Origin: an uncultured Croceitalea sp.
GTDB taxonomy: Bacteria > Bacteroidota > Bacteroidia > Flavobacteriales > Flavobacteriaceae
Length of the DNA stretch: 64,000 nt
NCBI GenBank assembly: GCA_947499565.1
Contig: CANMOV010000007.1
Coordinates: 21,104-85,103 of the forward strand
Direction: 5' to 3'
The position numbers and the translations under genes were made by a program. The notes below the pieces were generated by a model, which saw only the letters and a list, made by a program, of their open reading frames with translations, made no database searches and had not been told where the DNA came from. This document shows, piece by piece, positions 1-8,689 of the stretch; position 1 is the first letter of the stretch, and each line of letters starts with the position of its first letter.

Positions 1-411
1 CGTAATATTAGAAAAGAGAAGAATATTCCAAATAAAGATACTTTGGAGTTGAAGGAATTGAATGCTGGGGCAGTTTCATCGCAAATGAATCCTGTTATTA
101 TCAAATTGAGCAATCTTTCTACAATTGCAACGGTAACCGAGACTGTAGATGGAGCATTAAGTTTCCGCGTTAAGAGCAATGAGTATTTTATTCCTATAAG
201 TGGAGCAATAGATGTAGAAGTTGAAATAGCAAAGCTAGAAGAAGAACTAAAGTATACAAAAGGCTTTTTACAGTCTGTTCAAAAGAAATTAGCTAACGAA
301 CGCTTTGTAAATAACGCACCTGCGCAAGTAGTAGAGATAGAACGTAAAAAAGTCTCAGATGCAGAAGCTAAGATTGAAACCTTGGAAAAGAGTTTGGCTA
401 GTCTGTCTTAA
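1..411 (+). CDS. valS: Valine-tRNA ligase, C-terminal end (partial, 5' end outside window)
   Basis: The frame is open from the first base to a TAA at 409-411, so this is the last 136 residues of a longer protein. It begins with an IRKEKNIP-like stretch typical of the anticodon-binding domain of class I Val/Ile/Leu-tRNA synthetases. It ends in a charged helical segment (about residues 65-135) matching the C-terminal coiled-coil arm that ValRS uses to hold tRNA-Val. The catalytic HIGH and KMSKS motifs lie upstream of the window. The identification rests on this tail, which is distinctive of ValRS. A new small gene starts 14 bases after the stop on the same strand. Confidence 0.85.
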   Translation, partial: RNIRKEKNIPNKDTLELKELNAGAVSSQMNPVIIKLSNLSTIATVTETVDGALSFRVKSNEYFIPISGAIDVEVEIAKLEEELKYTKGFLQSVQKKLANERFVNNAPAQVVEIERKKVSDAEAKIETLEKSLASLS

Positions 412-425
412 ATAAACACTTTATT

Positions 426-737
426 ATGCCTGAAGAACTTAAAAACAAGTTGAAGAATTTCAATAATTTTTCTTGGGCAATTCTTGTATTTGGTGTTTTA
501 TCATTTACAGCTGGACTATACCAACTTTTTTTTACACAAATCCAATTTGGGACTAATCTAAGGTATTTGCAACCAGATGTAGTTGGTCCAGTTAAGTTAA
601 TTTTAGGTTTCCTTTGTATAATAGCCACTTTATTTAGGTTTCGAAATAGAAAAAAATGGGTTAAAGATTTAATTGAGCAGGAAAAAGAAGATAGAAGATG
701 GCAAAGACGTTATTGGCAATCAAAAAAGAAAAACTAA
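426..737 (+). CDS. Small two-helix membrane protein, unknown function
   Basis: A 103-residue protein with two hydrophobic segments (about residues 14-36 and 52-71) and a highly charged C-terminal tail rich in Lys, Arg, Glu and Trp, which should face the cytoplasm. I do not recognise a named family. It follows valS by 14 bases and is probably co-transcribed with it. Its stop overlaps the end of the convergent EamA gene by four bases, so there is no room for a separate terminator. Function is not predicted. Confidence 0.7.
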   Translation: MPEELKNKLKNFNNFSWAILVFGVLSFTAGLYQLFFTQIQFGTNLRYLQPDVVGPVKLILGFLCIIATLFRFRNRKKWVKDLIEQEKEDRRWQRRYWQSKKKN

Positions 738-1564
738 TTCTTTTTCACCAAAGTATTCGCCACTAATCCTCCAATAATTAATAAGAGGCCAAGAAAACTC
801 CAAAAGGTATAATTGTCATCAAACCAAAAGACACCAATAGCTATGGTAAAGATGACTTCCGTGTATTTTATAGGTGCAACTACATTTGTTGGCGCTGCTT
901 GGAATGCTTTTGTCATATATACCTGTCCAAAATATCCAAAAACGCCTAAACTACCCAATAAAACCCAATCCCAACCTTGAGGTTGAATCCAATTAAAAAT
1001 ACATATAAGACCTCCTATTACAGTAGCATAAAACATAAAGTAATTCACCACTACTACTGGATGGTCACCTTTGCCAATCTTTCGTATTAAAATATAAACT
1101 AGGCCCGTAAAAAGCGAAGCGGTAATTACTAATGCCATACCGGTATTGCTCACATTACCATCAAAGCCTTTTAGAATAATAACACCAGCAAAAGCCATTA
1201 AGAAAAATAGAAACTGAATGGGTTTTAGTTTTTCTTTTAATAAAAAAACAGCGAAGATTGCGGCAAAAATTGGAGCAATATAGCGCAATGAAACTGCGGT
1301 TCCTATGGGTAGATGTTTAAAAGAAAGAAAAAACAGACTCATAGAAATAAGTCCGGCTATAGCTCTTAAAGACAGTAACTTTCTTTGGTTTCCTAAAATT
1401 GGAATTTTATGATGTATAAGATATGTTGTTGCAAAAACAAAGGAGGTAATAGACCTAAAAAACACCAACTGGAATCCGGGAATATGGTCCAGATATTTTA
1501 TAAAAGCATTCATTAGCGAAAATGATGCTGTACTTAATAGCATATAAAAAAGTGCTTTTTTCAC
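734..1564 (-). CDS. EamA/DMT family transporter
   Basis: About 276 residues, almost entirely hydrophobic, with the repeated five-helix layout of the drug/metabolite transporter (EamA) family. Recognisable stretches are an early SLMNAFIKYL helix, GTAVSLRYIAPIFAAIF in the first repeat and a second repeat ending VKYTE-like then a WSFLGLLLIIGG helix. EamA proteins export small metabolites; the substrate cannot be read from sequence. I choose the GTG at 1564 (protein begins MKKALFYML). A longer frame from GTG 1582 exists, but a TAGCTTTG element that fits the -7 promoter box occupies 1582-1589, so that start would lie upstream of the transcript. Confidence 0.85.
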   Translation of the reverse strand: MKKALFYMLLSTASFSLMNAFIKYLDHIPGFQLVFFRSITSFVFATTYLIHHKIPILGNQRKLLSLRAIAGLISMSLFFLSFKHLPIGTAVSLRYIAPIFAAIFAVFLLKEKLKPIQFLFFLMAFAGVIILKGFDGNVSNTGMALVITASLFTGLVYILIRKIGKGDHPVVVVNYFMFYATVIGGLICIFNWIQPQGWDWVLLGSLGVFGYFGQVYMTKAFQAAPTNVVAPIKYTEVIFTIAIGVFWFDDNYTFWSFLGLLLIIGGLVANTLVKKN

Positions 1565-1581
1565 AGGAATAAATAAGGGCA

Positions 1582-1589
1582 CAAAGCTA
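1582..1589 (-). promoter_or_regulatory. Candidate -7 promoter box for the EamA gene
   Basis: The minus strand reads TAGCTTTG, a full match to the Bacteroidota TAnnTTTG box. No good upstream TTG box is present, so support is limited to this one element. It would place the 5' end near 1576, just ahead of the GTG at 1564. Confidence 0.4.
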
Positions 1590-1668
1590 AACTATTGAGC
1601 AGGAATTCTCATTTTCTCTTGCGTATATATAACAAAAGAGTTTTCTTTGTTTAAAATCATTCTAAATA

Positions 1669-2184
1669 ATGTCAAGACAGCGAGAAGCATCCAATAAAAT
1701 GAGAATCTACCACCGTTACTTAGGCTTCTTTTTAGCTGGAATAATGGGAGTTTACGCAATAAGCGGTATTATTTTAATTTTTAGAAATACAGATTTTCTA
1801 AAAGTTGAAACTACCAATGAAAAGCAAGTTGCAGTAAACTTAAATGCAGAAGAATTAGGCAAAGAAATAAGAATTAAGCGTTTAGCTTTTACTGCATTGG
1901 AAGGTGATTTAGCAATTTTTAAGGAAGGCTCTTATAATAGGAAAAGTGGAGAAGTAACCTATATAACAAAGAAGCTTCCGTTGGTACTCGATAAAATGAC
2001 GCATATGCATAAGGCCACGTCTAAAGATCCTTTGTTTTTCCTTAATATATTCTTTGGTGTCGCACTATTATTTTTTGTTATTTCTGCATTTTGGATGTTC
2101 TTACCTGGGAGCACTATATTTAAGAAAGGTCTTTATTTTGCAGCTGGGGGAATTGTTTTAACCCTTATTATGCTCCTAGTGTAA
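1669..2184 (+). CDS. PepSY-associated transmembrane protein
   Basis: A 171-residue membrane protein. It has an N-terminal helix (about residues 14-38) beginning with the RIYHRYLGFF motif common in PepSY-TM proteins, a periplasmic segment of about 85 residues with a THMHKA motif, then two further helices (about 123-145 and 152-171). PepSY-TM proteins are often linked to iron uptake or ferric reductases, but no such gene is adjacent here. The next gene, an MBL-fold enzyme, starts 50 bases downstream on the same strand. The exact role is unknown. Confidence 0.7.
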   Translation: MSRQREASNKMRIYHRYLGFFLAGIMGVYAISGIILIFRNTDFLKVETTNEKQVAVNLNAEELGKEIRIKRLAFTALEGDLAIFKEGSYNRKSGEVTYITKKLPLVLDKMTHMHKATSKDPLFFLNIFFGVALLFFVISAFWMFLPGSTIFKKGLYFAAGGIVLTLIMLLV

Positions 2185-2234
2185 GGTTTTAACAAAATAT
2201 GTAACTTACCAGAGTAGAACCTTTAAACTTAAAG

Positions 2235-3119
2235 ATGAAAAAAGTTACCCTAATAGTATCCATATTAGTTTGTATTATTTCCTACGGACAAAGAGATTGG
2301 AGCAGTGTAAATATTACTTCAGAAAAATTATCAGAGAATATTTATGTTTTGTTTGGTTCGGGTGGTAATATTGGTTTAGCAATTGGCGAAGACAACGCTT
2401 ATTTAATAGATGACCAGTTTAGCCCTTTGTCTGATAAAATACTAGCACATGTTAAGACTATTACAGATAAGCCAGTAAAATGGGTTTTAAACACGCATTG
2501 GCATGGGGACCACACGGGGGGGAATGAAAACATGGCTAACCAAGGAGCAATAATAGTTGCTCATGAAAACGTTAGAAAAAGAATGTCCACTAAGCAAGAT
2601 AGAGGTGGAGGTCGTGTTGCTGAACCTTCTCCTGATTCAGCACTTCCAATAATTACATTTAATGATAAGATGACTCTTTACTTGGGGAACGGGAATAGTA
2701 TGCATGCCATGCATGTAAATGATGCACATACAGACGGAGACTCCTATTATTACTTTCCAGAAGATAATGTGTTGCACATGGGGGACAACTTTTTTGTTGG
2801 CCGTTATCCTTACATAGATTTAAATTCTGGAGGAGACATCGATGGTTTAGTGAGTAATGTGACCATGGTATTAGGTATAATAGATGATGAAACTAAAATT
2901 ATTCCGGGTCACGGTAAAGTTGCTGCCAAAAGTGACTTACTAAGTTATAAAGAGGTGATTTCTGAGTTGCGAGAACGCGTAGTAACAGCAAGAGCAGCTG
3001 GCAACTCCTTGGAACAAACACAAAAATTAGGATTGTCCAAAGAATGGGACGAAACCCATGGACAAGGATTTATTAATGCTGAACGTATTATAGAGTTTAT
3101 TTACAAATCTGCAGATTAG
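2235..3119 (+). CDS. Secreted metallo-beta-lactamase fold hydrolase
   Basis: A 294-residue protein with an N-terminal signal peptide (about residues 1-18, ending ISYGQ). The metal site motif HWHGDHTGG is at about residues 88-96 (H88, H90, D92, H93), followed by further ligand candidates in HTDGD, HMGDNFF and PGHGK. This is the binuclear zinc site of the MBL superfamily. The layout resembles periplasmic class B-like hydrolases and quinoprotein-relay zinc hydrolases. Whether it is a beta-lactamase cannot be decided from sequence. It precedes the GH109-like gene by 46 bases on the same strand. Confidence 0.85.
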   Translation: MKKVTLIVSILVCIISYGQRDWSSVNITSEKLSENIYVLFGSGGNIGLAIGEDNAYLIDDQFSPLSDKILAHVKTITDKPVKWVLNTHWHGDHTGGNENMANQGAIIVAHENVRKRMSTKQDRGGGRVAEPSPDSALPIITFNDKMTLYLGNGNSMHAMHVNDAHTDGDSYYYFPEDNVLHMGDNFFVGRYPYIDLNSGGDIDGLVSNVTMVLGIIDDETKIIPGHGKVAAKSDLLSYKEVISELRERVVTARAAGNSLEQTQKLGLSKEWDETHGQGFINAERIIEFIYKSAD

Positions 3120-3165
3120 GTTTCAATTTTATTACCTTGTTTTCTGAACAAAATGATTTGTAAAG

Positions 3166-4554
3166 ATGAAAAATTTAGATAGGCGCCATTTCTTAAAGAA
3201 AACTTCACTTTCTGCCGCTGCCTTAGCTGTATTACCTAATTATCTTTCTGCACAATCCGAACGTCCTTTAAATGCTGTTTATATGGGGGATTATGCAGCA
3301 CCAAAGCTGGAAACGGTAAGAGCTGCGTTTATAGGGGTTGGAGCTCGTGGAGGAGACCATTTAAAGTTTTTTGCGGCTTTACCAAACACAGAAGTAGTTG
3401 CCATTTGCGATGTTTACCAAGACTTAGTAAAAGAAAAGATTGGCAGGGTCCGGGAAGTTACGGATGAAAGTAGGCACCAAAAAATAGCGGAATATTCTGG
3501 TGATGAAAATCAATGGAAAGTAATGTTGGAAGCAGTAAAGCCAGATGTGGTTTTTATTGCTACCAACTGGCAGAATCATGCGCCTATGGCTATCGAAGCG
3601 ATGAATAAAGGAGCACATGCTTTTGTAGAAGTTCCTATAGCGGTAACTATCCAAGAAATGTGGGATATCGTTGATACTTCGGAACGTACCCACAAGCATT
3701 GCATGATGCTAGAGAATGTAAACTATAGTAGAGATGAGCTTATGTTTCTTAACATGTGCAGAAAGGGTGCTATTGGAGAGGTAATGCATGGTGAAGCAGC
3801 ATATATTCACGAGTTAAGATGGCAAATGAATGAGGTTGACCGCGGAACTGGTTCCTGGCGAACACATCATTATTCAAAAAGAAATGGAAACTTATATCCA
3901 ACCCATGGTTTAGGTCCAGTGGCACAATATATGAATTTAGGTAGGGGAGAGGATACATTTAAAAGCTTGGTTTCTTTCTCAACTCCTGCTAGAGGAAGAC
4001 AACAGTATGCCAAAAATAACTACCCAGAAAATCACAAGTGGAATCAACTAGAATTTAAAGGGGGAGATTTAAATACATCAATAGTTAAAACTAAAATGGG
4101 TAAAACCATTATGGTGCAATGGGATGAAACTAGCCCAAGACCTTATTCTAGGTTAAACTTAATCCAAGGAACTAAAGGGACTTTAGCAGGTTTCCCTACT
4201 AGAGTTGCTCTAGAGGGCGGTGTTGAAGGTGTAACAAAAGACCATCACTCATGGGTTCAGGGAGAGCAATTAGAAGTACTTTATGAAAAATATGACCATC
4301 CACTGTATAAAAGACTTAATCAGGCTGCTAAAGGTAGCGGTCATGGAGGAATGGATGGAATTATGGTATATCGTATTGTAGAATGCCTACAAAAAGGTCT
4401 ACCATTAGATCAAAATGTTTATGAAGGTTGTTTTTGGAGTGCGGTTGCACCATTAAGTGAACGTTCTGTAGCCAGTGATGGGTCTCCCCAACCGTTTCCG
4501 GATTTTACAAGGGAGAATTGGAAAGACACAAAACCACTTGCGATTATAAATTAA
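3166..4554 (+). CDS. GH109-like Gfo/Idh/MocA family protein with Tat signal (possible alpha-N-acetylgalactosaminidase)
   Basis: A 462-residue protein. The N-terminus carries a twin-arginine signal (RRHFLKK, then a hydrophobic stretch to about residue 30), so it is exported folded. An NAD-binding Rossmann segment follows (GVGARGGDHLKFF at about residues 58-70). The C-terminal two-thirds has runs shared with family 109 glycosidases: RTHHYSKRNGNLYPTHG, the DHP...K...GHGGMD region and a closing PDFT segment. GH109 enzymes cleave alpha-GalNAc by a transient NAD oxidation of the sugar. A kinase and a nucleotidyltransferase follow directly, suggesting amino-sugar or galactose-type sugar use. Family is well supported; sugar specificity is inferred. 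Confidence 0.8.
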   Translation: MKNLDRRHFLKKTSLSAAALAVLPNYLSAQSERPLNAVYMGDYAAPKLETVRAAFIGVGARGGDHLKFFAALPNTEVVAICDVYQDLVKEKIGRVREVTDESRHQKIAEYSGDENQWKVMLEAVKPDVVFIATNWQNHAPMAIEAMNKGAHAFVEVPIAVTIQEMWDIVDTSERTHKHCMMLENVNYSRDELMFLNMCRKGAIGEVMHGEAAYIHELRWQMNEVDRGTGSWRTHHYSKRNGNLYPTHGLGPVAQYMNLGRGEDTFKSLVSFSTPARGRQQYAKNNYPENHKWNQLEFKGGDLNTSIVKTKMGKTIMVQWDETSPRPYSRLNLIQGTKGTLAGFPTRVALEGGVEGVTKDHHSWVQGEQLEVLYEKYDHPLYKRLNQAAKGSGHGGMDGIMVYRIVECLQKGLPLDQNVYEGCFWSAVAPLSERSVASDGSPQPFPDFTRENWKDTKPLAIIN

Positions 4555-4562
4555 AAATTTCA

Positions 4563-5612
4563 ATGGTTAATATAAAAGTCCCTGCTAGGATTTGTTTTTA
4601 TGGAGACCATCAAGATTATTTGGGTCTGCCTGTAATTGCTGGTACTATCAATAGATTTATAGAATTGCGAGCAGTAAAAAATTCTACTAACAGTTTTGTA
4701 ATTAAACTTCTTGATTTAGATAAAAAAATTTCAATTTTAGTGGATGACGCTTTGGACGATATAAAAGACGGGGATTATTTTCGTTCTTGTATGGCAGTTC
4801 TTAAGGAAAATGGTTTCGTATTTGACCAGGGATATAATATAGAAATATCTGGGAACATTCCAGTAAATGCCGGTTTATCAAGTTCCTCAGCTTTAGTAGT
4901 TTGTTGGCTTCGTTTTTTGATTGCCATTCAAGAAAAATCAATTTCAGTAAGTGATGAAGAAATTGGCCAATTGGCCTATAAGGCCGAAACGGTTTATTTT
5001 AAACAACCCGGTGGTATAATGGACCAGTATACAATTGCGCAAGGAGGAATGTTGTTTATTGATACAGAAACAGGAGAAAGTAGTGTCTTACATACGTATA
5101 TAGGAACATTAGTTATTGCAGAATCTGGTATTGCCAAACAAACCTTAGAAGTGCTGCAAAATGCTAGGGTTTATGCCCAGAATGCTATTGCTTCGGTACA
5201 AAAGAGTATTCCTGATTTTAAAGTAACAGATGCTACCATAGCTGATTATGAAAAGTATAAAGTATTAGTTCCGGATGAATTTCAAAATCATTGGTATGCA
5301 ACGATTCATAACTATGTTATTACTAGAAAAGCACAACAGGAACTTCAAAAATCAAAACCAGACACAACTGTTTTGGGAAATTTGATGAACCAACATCAAC
5401 AAATCTTGCAGGATCAAATTCAAAATACCCCAATTGAAATGATTAAAATGTTAGAGTCAGCAAAAGAAGCGGGAGCATTAGGTGCTAAAATTATTGGATC
5501 CGGTGGTGGCGGTTGCATGGTTGCTATTACAGATAATGAAACCAAAAATAAAGTAATTAATGCGTTTTTGGCTTCAAATGCTTTAAATGCCTACGAAGTC
5601 AAATTAGTATAA
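4563..5612 (+). CDS. GHMP-family sugar kinase, galactokinase-like
   Basis: A 349-residue cytoplasmic kinase. The N-terminus has FYGDHQDYLG, a variant of the galactokinase signature. The ATP-binding GHMP motif GLSSSSAL lies at about residues 104-111, followed by GGIMDQY and a C-terminal glycine-rich GSGGGGC loop, all expected for GHMP kinases. It should phosphorylate a sugar at C1. I choose the ATG at 4563 because homology to the family begins there; an upstream in-frame ATG at 4518 would add 15 unrelated residues inside the previous gene. It lies 8 bases after the GH109-like gene and 8 before the nucleotidyltransferase, so the three are one operon. Confidence 0.8.
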   Translation: MVNIKVPARICFYGDHQDYLGLPVIAGTINRFIELRAVKNSTNSFVIKLLDLDKKISILVDDALDDIKDGDYFRSCMAVLKENGFVFDQGYNIEISGNIPVNAGLSSSSALVVCWLRFLIAIQEKSISVSDEEIGQLAYKAETVYFKQPGGIMDQYTIAQGGMLFIDTETGESSVLHTYIGTLVIAESGIAKQTLEVLQNARVYAQNAIASVQKSIPDFKVTDATIADYEKYKVLVPDEFQNHWYATIHNYVITRKAQQELQKSKPDTTVLGNLMNQHQQILQDQIQNTPIEMIKMLESAKEAGALGAKIIGSGGGGCMVAITDNETKNKVINAFLASNALNAYEVKLV

Positions 5613-5620
5613 CCTATACT

Positions 5621-6463
5621 ATGAAAAATGAAAGTTTAATAATTATGGCAGGAGGCGCTTCGTCTAGGATGAAACGTAGTTTGGCTTCATCTGGTTTGGA
5701 TGATGAAACTATAACAATAGCTAAAAATTTACATAAGACACTAATTCCGCTTGGAAAAGCTCAAAAACCATTGTTGTTTTATTTGCTAAAAAATGCTATT
5801 GATGCGAATGTTAAGGATGTTTATGTAATTACATCGCCCGAGAATAAAGCATTTATAGAATTTGCAGAGGATTTTTTCAAGGATGAGGAACATAGAAAGA
5901 TAAAACTGAATTTTGCTATTCAAAATGTGCCTCAAGATAGGGAAAAACCATTAGGCACTGCAGATGCATTGCAACAGTGTATGGACCAATATCCTAAATT
6001 ATTAGAAGAGCGATTCACAGTTTGTAACGGTGATAATCTCTACTCTACCAATGCTCTTAAGGATTTAAAGAAAGAGCGAGTAGCTCCAAATGCTCTTATA
6101 AGTTATAGTAGTTCTGGCTTAAACTTTTCCGATGAGCGAATATCCAAATTTGCGCTTATGGATATTGATAATAATGGTTTTTTAAAAGGTATTGTTGAAA
6201 AGCCTAAGCCCGAAGAGGTAAATCAGTATAGAGATGATGAAGGAATATTACGTGTTAGTATGAATATTTTTAATTTTTCGGGGAATGTAGTTTACCCATA
6301 TCTTGAAAATTGTATGCTAGACCCAATTCGTAATGAAAAAGAACTACCCCAAGCCGTTAGAAAAATGGTAATCGAAGTTGATAATAGCGTTTTATGTTAC
6401 CCAAGATCTGAAGGTATCCCCGATTTGACTGATGCAAATGACCTTAAACGATTTTTAGAGTAG
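5621..6463 (+). CDS. Sugar-1-phosphate nucleotidyltransferase family protein
   Basis: A 280-residue protein of the NTP-transferase fold. It starts with a nucleotide-binding loop (IMAGGASSRMK, residues 8-18), has a GTADALQQ segment that contacts the base and sugar, an NGDN metal-binding segment, and a later GIVEKPKP motif common to glucose-1-phosphate thymidylyl/uridylyltransferases. It would activate a sugar-1-phosphate to a nucleotide sugar. Position just after a galactokinase-like kinase suggests it acts on that product. An insertion of about 20 residues separates the GG loop from the conserved Lys, which is unusual for RmlA-type enzymes, so the substrate may be atypical. Confidence 0.75.
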   Translation: MKNESLIIMAGGASSRMKRSLASSGLDDETITIAKNLHKTLIPLGKAQKPLLFYLLKNAIDANVKDVYVITSPENKAFIEFAEDFFKDEEHRKIKLNFAIQNVPQDREKPLGTADALQQCMDQYPKLLEERFTVCNGDNLYSTNALKDLKKERVAPNALISYSSSGLNFSDERISKFALMDIDNNGFLKGIVEKPKPEEVNQYRDDEGILRVSMNIFNFSGNVVYPYLENCMLDPIRNEKELPQAVRKMVIEVDNSVLCYPRSEGIPDLTDANDLKRFLE

Positions 6464-6506
6464 TTTTATAAAATTAAAATATAAATCGATTTTCTATCTT
6501 TAGAGA

Positions 6507-7763
6507 ATGGAGACTTATGCTAATGCACTTCTTTATGCTATCCCTTTCTTTACTGGTTTAGTGCTTGTTGAAGTACTTTATGGTGCTTTTGTGAAGCAAC
6601 AAAAGCATAACGTAATGGATACGGTTAGTAGTTTAAGTTCTGGTCTTACCAATATTATCAAGGATTCTTTAGGATTAGTCTTAGTATTAGTTAGCTATCC
6701 TTTTCTTGTAGAAAACTTGGCGCTTTTTGAAATAAAAATTACTTTGGTAGTATGGTTAATTGCCTTTATTGCAATTGATTTTGCCGGATATTGGAATCAC
6801 CGATTAAGTCATCATATTAATATTTTTTGGAATCAACACGTAATCCATCACAGTAGTGAAGAATTTAATTTGGCATGTGCATTACGCCAATCAATTTCGA
6901 ATCTTGTTGGTTATTTCGCCCTTCTTTTGATACCAGCTGCAATATTAGGAGTACCCAATAAGGTTATCGCAATTTTAGCCCCAATACACTTATTTGCACA
7001 ATTTTGGTATCATACCCAGCACATTGGTAAATTGGGATGGTTGGAGTATCTTATAGTTACTCCTTCCCAACATAGAGTACACCATGCCATTAATCCAGAA
7101 TATATAGATAAGAATTTAGGGCAAATTTTGAGTATTTGGGATAGAATGTTTGGAACTTTCCAAGAGGAACTTAAAGATGTGCCTCCACAATATGGAGTTT
7201 TAAAACCTGCCGCTACTTGGAATCCTATATTAATAAATTTTCAACATTTTTGGCGATTGACAAAAGATGCTTGGAGAGCAAAAAACTTATGGGATAAATT
7301 ACGGATTTGGTTTATGCCCACTGGTTGGAGACCTATGGACGTAAAAGAAAAATATCCTATTCCAATAATTGATGATGTCTATAATTTTAAGCGGTACAAA
7401 CCTAAAAGTTCAATTAAACTTAAAGCTTATGCCATTTTTCAACTACTAGCAAACACTGCTTTGTTACTCTTTATGCTATATAATTATACTGAAATTGGTT
7501 TTAATGGACTATTGTTTTTTAGTGCCTTTGTTTTTGTAGGAATCTTTGGGTATACAAGTTTAATGGATAGAAAGTTATATGCGGTTTGGATAGAAACTAT
7601 AAGAGGCTTATGTGGCCTTGCAGTAGTATTTTATACAGGAGATTGGTTTGGGTTGAACTCCTTTTTACCTTTTGGTAGCTACTATATTGCAATTTACTTT
7701 ATAGCTAGTATAGCATGTAGTTTTTATTTTACTTTTTCTAAAAAAGAAAAGAGAGACGTTTGA
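6507..7763 (+). CDS. Sterol desaturase / fatty acid hydroxylase family membrane enzyme
   Basis: A 418-residue integral membrane protein. Helices at about residues 5-30, 55-75 and 85-100 are followed by the three histidine clusters of the family: HRLSH, HVIHHS and HRVHH, which bind the di-iron centre. The N-terminal half is the hydroxylase domain; the C-terminal part (from about residue 305) adds four more hydrophobic segments. Members hydroxylate or desaturate lipid chains with O2. It ends 4 bases from the convergent ACBP gene, which may be coincidental. A weak TATCTTTA box lies just upstream of the start. Confidence 0.85.
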   Translation: METYANALLYAIPFFTGLVLVEVLYGAFVKQQKHNVMDTVSSLSSGLTNIIKDSLGLVLVLVSYPFLVENLALFEIKITLVVWLIAFIAIDFAGYWNHRLSHHINIFWNQHVIHHSSEEFNLACALRQSISNLVGYFALLLIPAAILGVPNKVIAILAPIHLFAQFWYHTQHIGKLGWLEYLIVTPSQHRVHHAINPEYIDKNLGQILSIWDRMFGTFQEELKDVPPQYGVLKPAATWNPILINFQHFWRLTKDAWRAKNLWDKLRIWFMPTGWRPMDVKEKYPIPIIDDVYNFKRYKPKSSIKLKAYAIFQLLANTALLLFMLYNYTEIGFNGLLFFSAFVFVGIFGYTSLMDRKLYAVWIETIRGLCGLAVVFYTGDWFGLNSFLPFGSYYIAIYFIASIACSFYFTFSKKEKRDV

Positions 7764-7767
7764 GGTG

Positions 7768-8031
7768 TTAAGCTTTTCGCAATAAGCCATCTACTAATGC
7801 TATATACTTTTTCATTGCCTCTTTTCGACTAATATTTTTTGCCTGAATAAGTGCATTTGCTTTAAAAGCGTTGATAAGGGGTGTTTTACTGCCTGGGTTA
7901 TCAAAATTTTTCTTGGCAATTTTATAGTAGGCATATAATTTGAGAAGCAAATCCGCCGGTATAGGTTCCGAATAGTTATTTACAAATGCAACGGCTTCCT
8001 CAAACTTACTATGTATTTTCTCATTACCCAT
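7768..8031 (-). CDS. Acyl-CoA-binding protein
   Basis: An 87-residue protein with the ACBP four-helix signature: LLKLYAYYKIAKKNFD (pocket tyrosines), NAFKANALIQA and the closing SRKEAMKKYIALVD helix. ACBPs bind long-chain acyl-CoA thioesters. I choose the ATG at 8031, which overlaps the psd stop by 8 bases; an alternative ATG at 8037 would add two residues. ACBP is mainly eukaryotic but occurs in many Flavobacteriia. Its place at the end of the cdsA-psd lipid gene string suggests a role in supplying acyl chains for phospholipid synthesis. Confidence 0.85.
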   Translation of the reverse strand: MGNEKIHSKFEEAVAFVNNYSEPIPADLLLKLYAYYKIAKKNFDNPGSKTPLINAFKANALIQAKNISRKEAMKKYIALVDGLLRKA

Positions 8032-8689
8032 CTTCATTTTTAAGGGTTGCAATACAAGTTTTAGCTCCAACTACTTTTTGATTTAAATCAACCGTAATCT
8101 TTGCATCTAAAGGGAGAAATAAGTCTACTCTAGACCCAAATTTTATAAACCCAGCGTCTTCACCTTGTGTAACCTGTTCTCCTTCTTCAGCATAATTTAC
8201 GATGCGTCTAGCTAAAGCACCAGCAATTTGACGGTACAAAATTTCGCCAAATTTTGGAGTGCGAATAACAACAGTAGTCCGTTCATTTTCAGTACTAGAT
8301 TTAGGATGCCAAGCTACTAAATACTTTCCTGGATGGTACTTGGAATAGGTAATTGTTCCACTTGAAGCGTATCTTGTGACATGAACATTTAAAGGCGACA
8401 TAAAAATAGACACTTGCTTCTTTTTTTCTTTAAAATATTCAGTTTCTTCAACCTCCTCAATTACAACAACTTTACCATCAACAGGGGCTAAAATTTCATC
8501 AAAATCTGGCGTAACTAAACGTTTTGGGTTTCGGAAGAATTGAAGAATTAAAACAAGGATTACCAATGCGGCCAATTGCAGTAAAATTCGCAACCAATAA
8601 ATATCAATAAGGAACTGGGAGGCGATAACAATACCCACGGTGATAAAAAATGTTATAAGGATGATGGTTTGTCCTTCTTTATGAAACAT
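8024..8689 (-). CDS. psd: Phosphatidylserine decarboxylase family protein
   Basis: A 221-residue short-form decarboxylase. Two hydrophobic helices at the N-terminus (about residues 8-28 and 30-50) anchor it to the inner membrane. The body includes LAPVDGKVV, PLNVHVTRY and a C-terminal FGSR in which the Gly-Ser bond is the expected self-cleavage site forming the pyruvoyl group. It makes phosphatidylethanolamine, the main phospholipid in this group. It overlaps cdsA by 11 bases upstream and the ACBP gene by 8 downstream, so translation is probably coupled. No phosphatidylserine synthase gene is in the window. Confidence 0.9.
   Translation of the reverse strand: MFHKEGQTIILITFFITVGIVIASQFLIDIYWLRILLQLAALVILVLILQFFRNPKRLVTPDFDEILAPVDGKVVVIEEVEETEYFKEKKKQVSIFMSPLNVHVTRYASSGTITYSKYHPGKYLVAWHPKSSTENERTTVVIRTPKFGEILYRQIAGALARRIVNYAEEGEQVTQGEDAGFIKFGSRVDLFLPLDAKITVDLNQKVVGAKTCIATLKNEDG

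Noticed and set aside
4518-4562. Upstream start for the GHMP kinase
   Set aside because: It would lie within the GH109-like gene and adds residues not found in GHMP kinases; ATG 4563 fits homology.
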